Assembly: GCA_016208485.1 (NCBI GenBank)
Contig: JACQXY010000043.1
Location: forward strand, 1-57,743
Direction: 5' to 3'
DNA: 57,743 nucleotides
DNA from: Acidobacteriota bacterium
GTDB lineage: Bacteria; Actinomycetota; AC-67
The notes beneath the pieces are model-generated. The model saw only the letters and a list, made by a program, of their open reading frames with translations, was not told the origin of the DNA and did not search any database. Position 1 is the first letter of the stretch; each line of letters starts with the position of its first letter. Below are positions 9,361-15,722 of this stretch, in pieces. A program made the translations under genes and the position numbers.

Positions 9361-12300
9361 CTATGCCCCCGCCGAGCCGGGGCTCGCGTGCCAGAGCTTC
9401 CGTGGGGGCTCCGGCGCGGGGGCGGCGTGCGGGCGCAGGGCGGCGACGGCGGCCGGCCGGGGTTGCGGCGCATCTGGACGGCGGCCCGCGCGGGACGCGC
9501 GACGCCGCTCGCGCTCGGCGGCCTCGATCTCCTCCACGCCGTCGCCCCAGAGCGCCGGCGCGTCCAGAGTCCCCTCCTGGTAGGCGCGCGAGAGCGCGGC
9601 GAGATCCCATGCGCGCTCGCAGTTGATCGAGATCCCCCGCGCGCCGGTCTTGCGGATCGTCCCGCGCACCGCCAGGAGCCAGGAGTGGAACACCGTCCGG
9701 GCGCAGTGCTCCTGCACGCTCTCGAACACCGTCGCGTCCACGAGGCCGGTCGCGTCGTCGAGCGTGAGGAAGATGATCCGCTGCCCCGAGCGCACGGCCG
9801 GGGTCTGGGAGGCCACCTTCACCCCGGCAACCATCACCCGGCTCCCCTGCCGCTTCGCGCGCAGCCCGGTCGCGCGAGTCACCCCGAGCGCGCGGAGCAC
9901 CGGATCGTAGAACGAGAGGACGTGCCGGCTCGCGTCCATCCCGAAGACCTCCAGCTCGGCGCGCACGCGCTCGGCCGGAGTGTAGTCGCGCAGACCGAAG
10001 TCGGTGCGCGACTCCTCCAGGGAGAACGCGATCTGCGCCGGCCGGGGAGCAGAGGCGCCCCGTGCCCCCCAGAGGTCGCACGCCTGAACCCAGAGGTCCC
10101 TCCGCCGGCCGAACGCGTCGAACGCGCCGGCGTGGATCAGGGCCTCGGCCACCGGGCGGCTCACCCGCGCGCGCCGGCAGAAGTCGGCGAGCCCCGCGAA
10201 GGGTCGCTCGGCGCGCGCGCCGAGGATCGCGTCGATCTCCTCGCCGGAGATCCCCTCGACGTGCATCAGCCCGATCCGCACGCCGAGTGTGTCGCGCGCG
10301 TCGCGCTCGACCGTGTAGTCGCGCTCGGAGAACCGGACGTCGAGCGGCAAGACCCTCACCTGCTCGTGGCGCGCGTCGTCGAGGATCGCGCGCCGCGGGT
10401 ACATCCCCGGCTCGTGGGTGAGCACGCCGGCGTAGAACGCCGCCGGGTGGTGGGCCTTGAGCCACGCCGACTGGTAGGTCGGCACCGCGAAGGCCGCCGC
10501 GTGCGCCTTGCAGAAGCCGAACGCGGCGAAGCTCGATACCTCGTGCCAGACGGCAGCGATCTCCTCGTCGCGCCAGCCGTTCGCGCGGCCGCGCGCGCGG
10601 AACCACTCCCCGATCGCCGGGACGCGGTCGGCGTCCTCGAGCGCGCGGCGCACCTCGTCGGCCGCGCCGAGGTCCACTCCCGTCGCCGCCGAGATGGCTC
10701 GCATCACCTGCTCGTGGAACACGATCCCCCCGAAGGTCTCGCGAAGGAACGGCCGGAGCGACGGGTGCGCGTAGACCGGCATGTCGAAGCCGTGCCGGCG
10801 GAAGAGATACGGCCCGACCATGTCGCTCCGCACCGGGCCCGGGCGGAAGAGCGAGATGTCCACGATCAGGTCGCGCCACTCGGTCGGCTGGAGCTTGCCG
10901 AGCAGCTCGCGCTGACCCGGCGACTCGATCTGGAAACAGCCGAGCGTGCGCGAGGCGCGGATCAGGTCAAAGGTCGCCGGATCGTCGCGCGGGATCCCGC
11001 CGAGGTCGATCCGCTCGCCGGTCGCGCGGGAAACCTCGCCGACGGCATGGGTCATCGCCGAGAGCATCCGCACTCCCAGCACGTCGAGCTTGAGCAGCCC
11101 GAGCGCGGCGCAGTCCTCCTTGTCGAGCTGCGCCATCCGGAAACCCTGCGCGCTCCGCTCGAGCGGCGCGCGGCTCGCAAGGTCGCCGGGGACGATCAGG
11201 ATCCCCGAGGGGTGAAGCGCGGGATGGCGTGGGAAACCGCCGAGCCGTTCGGCGACCGAGAAGAGCAGGTCGAGCTGCCCGGCGCCGAGCGAGCTCCCGC
11301 GCAGCTCGGGGAGACGGCCGAGCGTGTCCCGGATGTGCTCGGCGCCGACGTGCGGGAACGACTTCGCGACCAAGCCGACCTCTCCCTCGGGGTAGCCGAG
11401 GGCCTTTCCGACCTCCCGAATCGCGCCGCGCGCGCGGTAGGTGTCGATCATCGCTACGCATCCCACCGACTCCTCGCTCAACCGAGGGACCGCGCCGCCG
11501 ATCGAGCCTCCCGGACCCCCGTGCGACAAGCCGGCGAGGATCTCGCGGTAGACGTCCTCCCGGCGCGCGCTCTCGACGTCGAGGTCGATGTCGGGCGGCT
11601 CGCTCACCCGGTGGGGATTCACGAACCGCTCGAAGAGCAGGTCGTGCTCGATCGGATCGACATCGCTTATCCCGGTGAGGTAGCAGATGAGCGAGCCGGC
11701 GCCGGATCCGCGGCACGCGGAGCGGATCCCCATCGCGCGGATGCGCGCGGCGATATCCGAGATGGTGAGGAAGTAACCGGAGAAGCCGAGGCGCGCGGTC
11801 ATGACCAGCTCGGCGTCGAGCCGTTCGCGCAGCGTCCGCGACCGGGAGAGCCCGCGGCGCGCGATCCCCTCCCAGCAGCGGCGCGCGAGCGCCTCGTTCG
11901 CGGTCGCCCCGGGCGGGAGCGGGTAGACGGGGAGCTGCGGGCGCCCCGTCTCCATCTCGACCTCGCACTCCTCGGCGAGGAGCCACGCGTTCTCCAGCAG
12001 GTCCGGCCGGCCGCGGAAAAGCGCCGCCATCTCGGCCGGCGACTTCAGGATCGCCTCGTGGTTCCGGTTGTCCCGGTGGTGCTCGGCGACGGGGACGAGC
12101 TTGCGCATCGCGTCGAGCACGTCGGCGAGGAACGCATCGGAGGAGTCGAGCGCGCGCACCCCGTTCGTCGCGACCGCGCGCAGGCCCGCCTCCTCGGCGA
12201 GCGCGAGCGATCGGGCGAGGAGGGCCTCCCATCCGGGCTCGAGGAGGTTTCGCACCTCGACCAGCAACCGGCGCGTGCCGAACGCCTCGAGCCAGGCGCG

Positions 12301-12831
12301 CAGGCGGTCGCGCGCCGGATCGAGCGCGCGGAGGGCGACCAGGCGTCCGACGTCGCTCTCCGGCCCGAGGAGGCAGAAGAGGCCTTCGGCACGGGCGCGG
12401 ACGTCCTCGAACGTGGCGCAGGGATCGCCGCGCTCGGGCGGGTCGCCGCGCTCGGGCGGGTCGCGCGGCGACCGGGCGTCCCCGCCGTGCGCGGCGGTCA
12501 GGATCCGGCAGAGGTTGGCGTAGCCGCGCCGGTCGCGCGCGAGGAGGGTGACGACGGTGCGCGCGGCGCCGGCGGGGTGCGAAGCCGGAGAGATGCCGGC
12601 TCGCTGCGCGCGGCCGATGGTGACGCGCGCGCCGAAAACCGGCTTGATCCCCTCGGCCCCGCACGCCAGGGCGAAGCGCACCGCGCCGTAGAGATTGTTC
12701 GAGTCGGTGAGCGCGACCGCGCGCATCCCGAGCGCGCGCACGCGCGCCGCAAGCTCCTCCAGGCGCACCGCGCCCTCGCGGAACGAGTAGATCGAGCGGA
12801 CCGACAGGTGCGCGAACCTCGGGGAAGACAT
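9361..12831 (-). CDS. dnaE2: Error-prone DNA polymerase III alpha subunit (DnaE2/ImuC)
   Basis: Replicative-type C-family polymerase of 1156 residues, the length expected for DnaE2. The N-terminal PHP domain starts HLSVRSIYSFREGA, with Arg where a metal-binding His usually sits, so PHP exonuclease activity is doubtful. The catalytic region shows SACRGSGAGSLICYLTG, ERFVNPHRVSEPPDIDLDVE (two catalytic Asp) and LKLDVLGVRML (third Asp). The C-terminal OB fold reads MVAGVKVASQTPAVRSG. It supports mutagenic bypass of DNA damage. The downstream dinB and upstream DUF6504 gene complete a translesion module that lacks imuA and a true imuB in this window. Confidence 0.95.
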   Translation of the reverse strand: MSSPRFAHLSVRSIYSFREGAVRLEELAARVRALGMRAVALTDSNNLYGAVRFALACGAEGIKPVFGARVTIGRAQRAGISPASHPAGAARTVVTLLARDRRGYANLCRILTAAHGGDARSPRDPPERGDPPERGDPCATFEDVRARAEGLFCLLGPESDVGRLVALRALDPARDRLRAWLEAFGTRRLLVEVRNLLEPGWEALLARSLALAEEAGLRAVATNGVRALDSSDAFLADVLDAMRKLVPVAEHHRDNRNHEAILKSPAEMAALFRGRPDLLENAWLLAEECEVEMETGRPQLPVYPLPPGATANEALARRCWEGIARRGLSRSRTLRERLDAELVMTARLGFSGYFLTISDIAARIRAMGIRSACRGSGAGSLICYLTGISDVDPIEHDLLFERFVNPHRVSEPPDIDLDVESARREDVYREILAGLSHGGPGGSIGGAVPRLSEESVGCVAMIDTYRARGAIREVGKALGYPEGEVGLVAKSFPHVGAEHIRDTLGRLPELRGSSLGAGQLDLLFSVAERLGGFPRHPALHPSGILIVPGDLASRAPLERSAQGFRMAQLDKEDCAALGLLKLDVLGVRMLSAMTHAVGEVSRATGERIDLGGIPRDDPATFDLIRASRTLGCFQIESPGQRELLGKLQPTEWRDLIVDISLFRPGPVRSDMVGPYLFRRHGFDMPVYAHPSLRPFLRETFGGIVFHEQVMRAISAATGVDLGAADEVRRALEDADRVPAIGEWFRARGRANGWRDEEIAAVWHEVSSFAAFGFCKAHAAAFAVPTYQSAWLKAHHPAAFYAGVLTHEPGMYPRRAILDDARHEQVRVLPLDVRFSERDYTVERDARDTLGVRIGLMHVEGISGEEIDAILGARAERPFAGLADFCRRARVSRPVAEALIHAGAFDAFGRRRDLWVQACDLWGARGASAPRPAQIAFSLEESRTDFGLRDYTPAERVRAELEVFGMDASRHVLSFYDPVLRALGVTRATGLRAKRQGSRVMVAGVKVASQTPAVRSGQRIIFLTLDDATGLVDATVFESVQEHCARTVFHSWLLAVRGTIRKTGARGISINCERAWDLAALSRAYQEGTLDAPALWGDGVEEIEAAERERRRASRAGRRPDAPQPRPAAVAALRPHAAPAPEPPRKLWHASPGSAGA

Positions 12832-12913
12832 CTCACACCACTCGATCTAGACCTTGACGCCATGGCCGTCTACGTTGGCGCGCGGCGGTGGGTCCGCGTT
12901 GCACCACGGGTTC

Positions 12914-12945
12914 GAGGAGCGGGGAAACCCGCTCCTCGCTTTTTC
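12914..12945 (+). terminator. Rho-independent terminator of the truncated first array unit
   Basis: Ten-base-pair stem GAGGAGCGGG / CCCGCTCCTC with a GAAA tetraloop, followed by GCTTTTT. Identical stem and loop to the other two array terminators. Confidence 0.85.
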
Positions 12946-12989
12946 CGGACGATCCCGTCGCCGAGCCCTCACAGCCTCTTGCGAATCGC

Positions 12990-12995
12990 TACCAT
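12990..12995 (+). promoter_or_regulatory. -10 box of tRNA-like gene 1
   Basis: TACCAT, 12 bases before the tRNA-like gene. The surrounding TTGCGAATCGCTACCATCGC is conserved in both units; no standard -35 is seen at 17 bases. Confidence 0.5.
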
Positions 12996-13007
12996 CGCGA
13001 CGGCGGT

Positions 13008-13080
13008 GGGCCCGTGGGGTAATGGACAGCCCAGGACCCTGACGAAAGTCCAGGAGGCAGTTCGAATCCGTCCGGGCCCA
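13008..13080 (+). tRNA. tRNA-like gene 1, loop CTGACGA (GAC, Val-like), irregular
   Basis: The acceptor stem GGGCCCG/CGGGCCC is perfect, with discriminator A73; no CCA is encoded. The D arm GGGT-AATGGACA-GCCC and T loop TTCGAAT are canonical. The anticodon arm is irregular: in standard register the 5-bp stem fails (GGACC against AAGTC), and only an enlarged loop restores GGAC/GTCC pairing; the T stem has one A-C mismatch. Standard numbering puts GAC at 34-36, which with A73 would suggest valine. Bases 25-40 of this RNA are perfectly complementary to 13186-13201 downstream. It may be a decoy or specialised tRNA rather than a translating one. Confidence 0.65.
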
Positions 13081-13149
13081 CCCCTTCTTGAGCAAGGTGG
13101 GACCCTCGCCGGGGCGGCCAACAGGGATATCCGCTCCGCCATCTGGCAC

Positions 13150-13178
13150 TTGACTCACTCTGCGGCGCAGCCGAAGAT
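13150..13178 (+). promoter_or_regulatory. Promoter of guide-like RNA 1
   Basis: TTGACT (13150-13155), 17-base spacer, GAAGAT (13173-13178). The same geometry recurs in unit 2. The predicted start site falls at about 13185, next to the tRNA-complementary segment. Confidence 0.5.
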
Positions 13179-13184
13179 GGCTGT

Positions 13185-13253
13185 GTTTCGTCAGGGTCCT
13201 GTCCGATACCCACGGGCATGCGAGGAGCGGGGAAACCCGCTCCTCGGCTTTTT
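13185..13253 (+). ncRNA. Predicted small RNA 1, 5' end antisense to tRNA-like 1
   Basis: From the predicted start to the terminator is about 69 bases. The first 16 bases, TTTCGTCAGGGTCCTG (13186-13201), are an exact reverse complement of 13032-13047, the anticodon arm of tRNA-like 1. A conserved box (TCCG..CACGGG) and the terminator stem follow. If transcribed alone it would be a guide-like RNA with a variable 5' end on a constant scaffold; if read through from the tRNA it would be a trailer able to refold onto the anticodon arm. Confidence 0.5.
13222..13253 (+). terminator. Rho-independent terminator of array unit 1
   Basis: Stem GAGGAGCGGG/CCCGCTCCTC, GAAA loop, then GGCTTTTT. Confidence 0.88.
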
Positions 13254-13298
13254 CCGGACGGTCCCGTCGCCGAACCCTCGCCGCCTCTTGCGAATCGC

Positions 13299-13304
13299 TA
13301 CCAT
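13299..13304 (+). promoter_or_regulatory. -10 box of tRNA-like gene 2
   Basis: TACCAT 12 bases before tRNA-like gene 2, in the same conserved context as unit 1. Confidence 0.5.
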
Positions 13305-13316
13305 CGCGGCGGCGGT

Positions 13317-13389
13317 GGGCCCGTGGTGTAACGGAAAGCACAGGGCTCCGACTAAGCCCCGGGAGACGGTTCGAATCCGTCCGGGCCCA
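13317..13389 (+). tRNA. tRNA-like gene 2, anticodon GAC (Val-like) with C33
   Basis: Folds as a complete cloverleaf: acceptor GGGCCCG/CGGGCCC, D arm GTGT-AACGGAAA-GCAC, anticodon stem GGGCT/AGCCC, loop CCGACTA, 5-base variable loop, T arm GACGG-TTCGAAT-CCGTC, A73, no encoded CCA. GAC at 34-36 and A73 would fit valine, but position 33 is C where U is nearly invariant. The anticodon arm differs from copy 1 while the acceptor and T-arm 3' halves are identical. Bases 13346-13357 are the exact reverse complement of 13494-13505 in the same unit. Confidence 0.72.
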
Positions 13390-13458
13390 CCCCTTCTCTT
13401 GAAGAGGGGACCACCGCCGGGGCGGCCAACGGAAGATAACCGCCCTGCCACCCGGCAC

Positions 13459-13487
13459 TTGACCCTCTCCTTCCCGGAGCGGAAAAT
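13459..13487 (+). promoter_or_regulatory. Promoter of guide-like RNA 2
   Basis: TTGACC (13459-13464), 17-base spacer, GAAAAT (13482-13487). Predicted start at about 13494, exactly where the tRNA-complementary segment begins. Confidence 0.5.
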
Positions 13488-13493
13488 AGAGAT

Positions 13494-13560
13494 GCTTAGT
13501 CGGAGTCACGTCCGTGCATCACGGGTTCGAGGAGCGGGGAAACCCGCTCCTCGGCTTTTC
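13494..13560 (+). ncRNA. Predicted small RNA 2, 5' end antisense to tRNA-like 2
   Basis: About 67 bases from predicted start to terminator. The 5' segment GCTTAGTCGGAG (13494-13505) is an exact reverse complement of the loop and flanking stem bases of tRNA-like 2. Next comes a small hairpin CCGTG-CAT-CACGG, then GGTTC and the common terminator. Compared with unit 1, changes in the antisense segment match the changes in the tRNA loop, so the pairing is kept although the sequence differs. Confidence 0.5.
13529..13560 (+). terminator. Rho-independent terminator of array unit 2
   Basis: Third identical stem GAGGAGCGGG/CCCGCTCCTC with GAAA loop, followed by GGCTTTTCC. Confidence 0.85.
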
Positions 13561-13571
13561 CGGGAACCATC

Positions 13572-14009
13572 TCAATCCCACACCCGGAAGAGACTCCACT
13601 CCCCCTTGCGGAGGTCGCGCGCGATCTCATAGGTGCCGGGCGCGCTCCCGTTCGACCGGGGGGCTACCGCTCCGCTCCCTGAGCCCCCCGGACCCCCGTT
13701 CGGCCGGGGGGCTACCGCTCCGCTCCCTGAGCCCCCCGGACCCCCGTTCGACCGGGGGGCTACCGCTCCGCTCCCTGAGCCCCCCGGACCCCTGCTCGCC
13801 GTCGCGACAGCATCGACGCGCAGGATCTCGCGCGCGTCGCCGGCCGCCCACGGCTTCCGCGAGTCGCCGCTCGCCTCCCACCACCCGCCGGCCTCGCGCC
13901 AGCGGCAGAGCACCTGCCGGACGAGGTAGCGCCTGCCGCGCCACCAGAACGCCTCGATCGATCCTTCGGGCGCCTCGACCGAGATCGGGTCCTCATATCG
14001 CTTCGACAT
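13572..14009 (-). CDS. DUF6504 family protein with an in-frame repeat insertion
   Basis: Small protein typical of actinobacterial dnaE2/imuB neighbourhoods. The N-terminal half is recognisable (MSKRYEDPISVEAPEG, AFWWRGRRYLVRQVLCRW, REAGGWWEAS), as is the C-terminal piece YEIARDLRKGEWSLFRVWD. Between them, about 48 residues are made of three near-identical 16-residue units (GPGGSGSGAVAPRSNG), encoded by a 48-bp tandem repeat that is not part of the family. It stays in frame. Same strand as dnaE2, but separated from it by the tRNA-like array. The exact role in mutagenesis is not known. Confidence 0.85.
   Translation of the reverse strand: MSKRYEDPISVEAPEGSIEAFWWRGRRYLVRQVLCRWREAGGWWEASGDSRKPWAAGDAREILRVDAVATASRGPGGSGSGAVAPRSNGGPGGSGSGAVAPRPNGGPGGSGSGAVAPRSNGSAPGTYEIARDLRKGEWSLFRVWD
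13650..13793. repeat. Three 48-bp tandem repeats inside the DUF6504 gene
   Basis: Unit starts at 13650, 13698 and 13746; copies differ by about one base. Each carries the inverted repeat GGGGGGCT..AGCCCCCC. It belongs to a palindromic family also seen at 33.8 kb and 39.85 kb (shared GGGGGTC, CAGGGAGCG and GGTCGA blocks). Confidence 0.88.
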
Positions 14010-14378
14010 CGCCTGCCCGGACGCCGCGCCGGCGCCGGACCCCCTTCCCGCCCCTCAGATTCCCCGTCGATTCAGTATCGAACACATGTTCGAGGAACCC
14101 TTACCGTACGCCCGGCGGCGACAGCCGTCAAGACGAAATCGGAGGGTCGGAGAGAAGCTCGGATCGCGGTGGGTTCTGGGTGGGGCTACCTCCCCGGGGG
14201 CCCCACCACATCCGCGCGCACGGACCAGCGCGGGAGGAACACGGCGAGCACGCAGGCCGGACTCGAAGCCGAAGCCCGGCGTTCGTGTTCCACGTTCCTT
14301 CCCCTTTTCGCATGACGACCCTGCGGCTCAGCGGCTGGACGCCCGCCAAGCGGGCGGACGGTCCATTGCGGGCGCGAG
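14010..14378. other. Gap without a convincing gene
   Basis: About 370 bases between the methyltransferase and DUF6504 genes. Open frames exist on both strands but none looks like a real protein. There is a hairpin GTCCGCCCGC-TTG-GCGGGCGTCC (minus strand) shortly after the methyltransferase stop. I could not recognise an attC in it. Confidence 0.5.
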
Positions 14379-14996
14379 TTACACGGTTCGCCGGGCGTGA
14401 AACAACTGGTGGCCACCATTGCCCTCCGGCACAAACGTATCGCGGATGATCGAACATCCCGCGGCCTCCAGCCACGACCTATATGTCGCCGAGTCCGCAT
14501 GACTCCAATACATGGTCGCGTCCGGGACCCCAAGCCAGTTCTCCTCCGTCCCTGTCCAGGCATGCGCCCCGAGCGTCGCCATGAAGCTGCCGCCCACCTT
14601 GAGCCAGCCGGCGATCCGCTCAAGAAGAGAACTCTGCTCCTCCACCGGAACGTGGATGATGGCGTAGAAGGACACAACGGCATCGAACGATGCCGCAGGG
14701 AAACGCACCATGCTCATGTCCTCGCATATGAACTCAGCATCCGGAACCAGCAGACGCGCACGCTCAATTTGCACTGGCGAAAGGTCCACGCCGGTCACGC
14801 GCGCGCGCGATGAGAGCAACTTGCTGGTCGGCACGCCGCATCCACAACCCAGATCCAAGATTCAAGGTGCGGAGCCGAGCGCGGAACAGAGTTCATCGAT
14901 CCAGTCGCCATAGGCGTGGTCGCCGTCCCCGTCGTCGGAGCGGTAGGCGAGCGAGACCCGATCGAATCCATCGCGCACAACCTGCTTAGCGTTCAT
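14379..14996 (-). pseudogene. Class I SAM-dependent methyltransferase interrupted by one in-frame UGA
   Basis: From the ATG at 14996 the frame gives MNAKQVVRDGFDRVSLAYRS and continues to LCSALGSAP, then a TGA (14862-14864), then at once ILDLGCGCGVPTSKLL, the SAM-binding motif I. The rest is intact: VTGVDLSPVQIERAR, FDAVVSFYAIIHVP, GWLKVGGSFMATLG and a proper C-terminus (HQLFHARR). Nothing is missing and no frame changes, so a single codon separates it from a full 205-residue enzyme. It may be a nonsense mutation, a sequencing error, or recoding; no selenocysteine-type context is evident. It lies in the integron-like cassette block. Substrate unknown. Confidence 0.8.
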
Positions 14997-15009
14997 CGTG
15001 CATCCGTAT

Positions 15010-15068
15010 GGCGACGGTCCGCCGATGAGCTGCCGACATCGCCGGCCCGCTCCATCGGCATGTTGGCG
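15010..15068 (-). other. attC-like site 2 (59 bases, degenerate)
   Basis: Minus strand: CGCCAACATGCCGATGGAGC at the left, then an imperfect central palindrome, then GCTCATCGGCGG and a degenerate right end GTCGCC. It has the same length as attC 1 and shares AACA-GCCGATG-AGCGG with it. The GCCGATG/CATCGGC pairing matches the L boxes of integron recombination sites. It follows the antitoxin gene and precedes the methyltransferase, as expected for a cassette boundary. Confidence 0.6.
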
Positions 15069-15080
15069 GGCACTCTTCCC

Positions 15081-15299
15081 TCAGCCTCGAACCGGCGTAA
15101 GTCGGTAGACACGGATCGCCATCTGCGACGCCCGGTCGATGTCGCCTGCCCGCAGCGCGTCTCGCACGTCGTCTAGCTTGTACGCGTCCTCCAAGGACAG
15201 GTACGGCGTCCAAGCTCCCTCGGCCTCCACGAGCTCAACATCCACCTCGGCGACAAATTCTCCTTCGCGCACTAGTCGTCTAGTCGACCTGCGGCTCAT
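15081..15299 (-). CDS. Antitoxin-like partner of the DUF4258 protein
   Basis: Small acidic protein of 72 residues: MSRRSTRRLVREGEFVAEVD, then a segment with YLSLEDAYKLDDVRDAL and a basic end VYRLTPVRG. I recognise this as the short protein commonly encoded next to DUF4258 toxins. Its ATG overlaps the stop of the upstream DUF4258 gene as ATGA, so both are co-translated. It sits inside a cassette bounded by two attC-like sites. A role as antitoxin is inference from the arrangement. Confidence 0.7.
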   Translation of the reverse strand: MSRRSTRRLVREGEFVAEVDVELVEAEGAWTPYLSLEDAYKLDDVRDALRAGDIDRASQMAIRVYRLTPVRG

Positions 15300-15643
15300 G
15301 TCCGCCTCCTTTGCCACGTCTCATCCCACCTCTCCGGGTCAGGCCTGTACCCAGTTATCAGGACAGCCGGTGAATCCTGACTCGCCGGGATGCCCCAGAC
15401 TACATGGATCGGCCGACCGTCTCGATCTGGCTCCAGAACCAGCACGCACGACCCCCTCGGATAGTCTGGGTAATCCTCGACAACAACGGCCGCTGCCAAC
15501 CCTTCGACAGCGTCACGCACGCGGATCGTGTCCGCGGCAAGCTCCTCGTAGCCGTGAAGCGATACGCGCACCTCACCCCGCGCGACCAGCGCTTGCACCT
15601 CTTCCAGGGTCTTGCTCACGGTCGTTCCAACCTCTGTCAACAA
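15296..15643 (-). CDS. DUF4258 domain protein, putative RelE-fold toxin
   Basis: About 115 residues. The DUF4258 pattern is visible: VSLHGYEELAADTIRVRDAVEGL, VVEDYPDYPRGSCVLVLEP, GRPIHVVWGI and VLITGYRPDPERWDETWQRR. Members of this fold are often ribosome-independent RNases in type II toxin-antitoxin pairs. Possible starts are the TTG at 15643 or 15640 (AGGA just upstream) or a GTG at 15619; I give the longest. It comes first in the pair, toxin before antitoxin, which is common for this family. Confidence 0.8.
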   Translation of the reverse strand: MLTEVGTTVSKTLEEVQALVARGEVRVSLHGYEELAADTIRVRDAVEGLAAAVVVEDYPDYPRGSCVLVLEPDRDGRPIHVVWGIPASQDSPAVLITGYRPDPERWDETWQRRRT

Positions 15644-15657
15644 CTTCGTCCTGTCCC

Positions 15658-15716
15658 GCTAACGCCTTGCCGATCGGCGGCGGCCGAAGGCCGGCCGCTA
15701 CATCGGCTTGTTAGAC
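15658..15716 (-). other. attC site 1 (59-base element)
   Basis: On the minus strand it begins GTCTAAC (R''), continues AAGCCGATGTA (L''), a GC-rich palindrome around TTCG (GGCCGGCC-TTCG-GGCCG-like), CGATCGGCAAGG (L'), and ends CGTTAGC (R'). GCCGAT pairs with ATCGGC, and the outer TAAC/GTTA boxes are those used by integron integrases. It starts 6 bases after the nuclease stop codon, the normal place for a cassette recombination site. No integrase gene is in the window. Confidence 0.8.
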
Positions 15717-15722
15717 CTCTGC

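Larger units (their letters stand above)
12890..13560 (+). repeat. Tandem array of tRNA-like gene plus guide-like RNA units (309-bp period)
   Basis: Two full units and the 3' end of a third are arranged head to tail on the plus strand between dnaE2 and the DUF6504 gene. Each unit holds a -10 box, a 73-base tRNA-like gene, about 105 bases of partly conserved spacer with a TTGAC-N17-GAARAT promoter, a variable stretch complementary to the anticodon arm of the same unit's tRNA, a short conserved box ending CACGGG, and the same rho-independent terminator. The tRNA starts (13008, 13317) are 309 bases apart. The first unit (from about 12890) keeps only its conserved box and terminator; its tRNA part is missing. 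Confidence 0.8.

Noticed and set aside
13008-13389. tRNA duplicated as a phage or ICE attachment site
   Set aside because: The complementary segment is inverted, matches the anticodon arm rather than the 3' end, and changes with each copy. No integrase is near.
12847-13509. Minus-strand frame of 220 codons with a repeated GWARTDSN motif
   Set aside because: It is the antisense of the tRNA-like genes. Such KGWARTDSN peptides are a known artefact of tRNA complements.
12890-13560. CRISPR array
   Set aside because: Only two to three units with a 309-bp period, tRNA folds and terminators inside each unit, and no cas genes. Not a CRISPR layout.
7870-13632. A plus-strand open frame of 1920 codons covering the dinB/dnaE2 region
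   Set aside because: It is antisense to two well-recognised polymerases. Codon bias of GC-rich genes removes stops on the opposite strand. Its translation is Arg/Ala/Pro/Gly noise without domains.
14300-14378. A third attC after the methyltransferase gene
   Set aside because: A hairpin is present, but no GTTRRRY right box or matching L boxes could be found.
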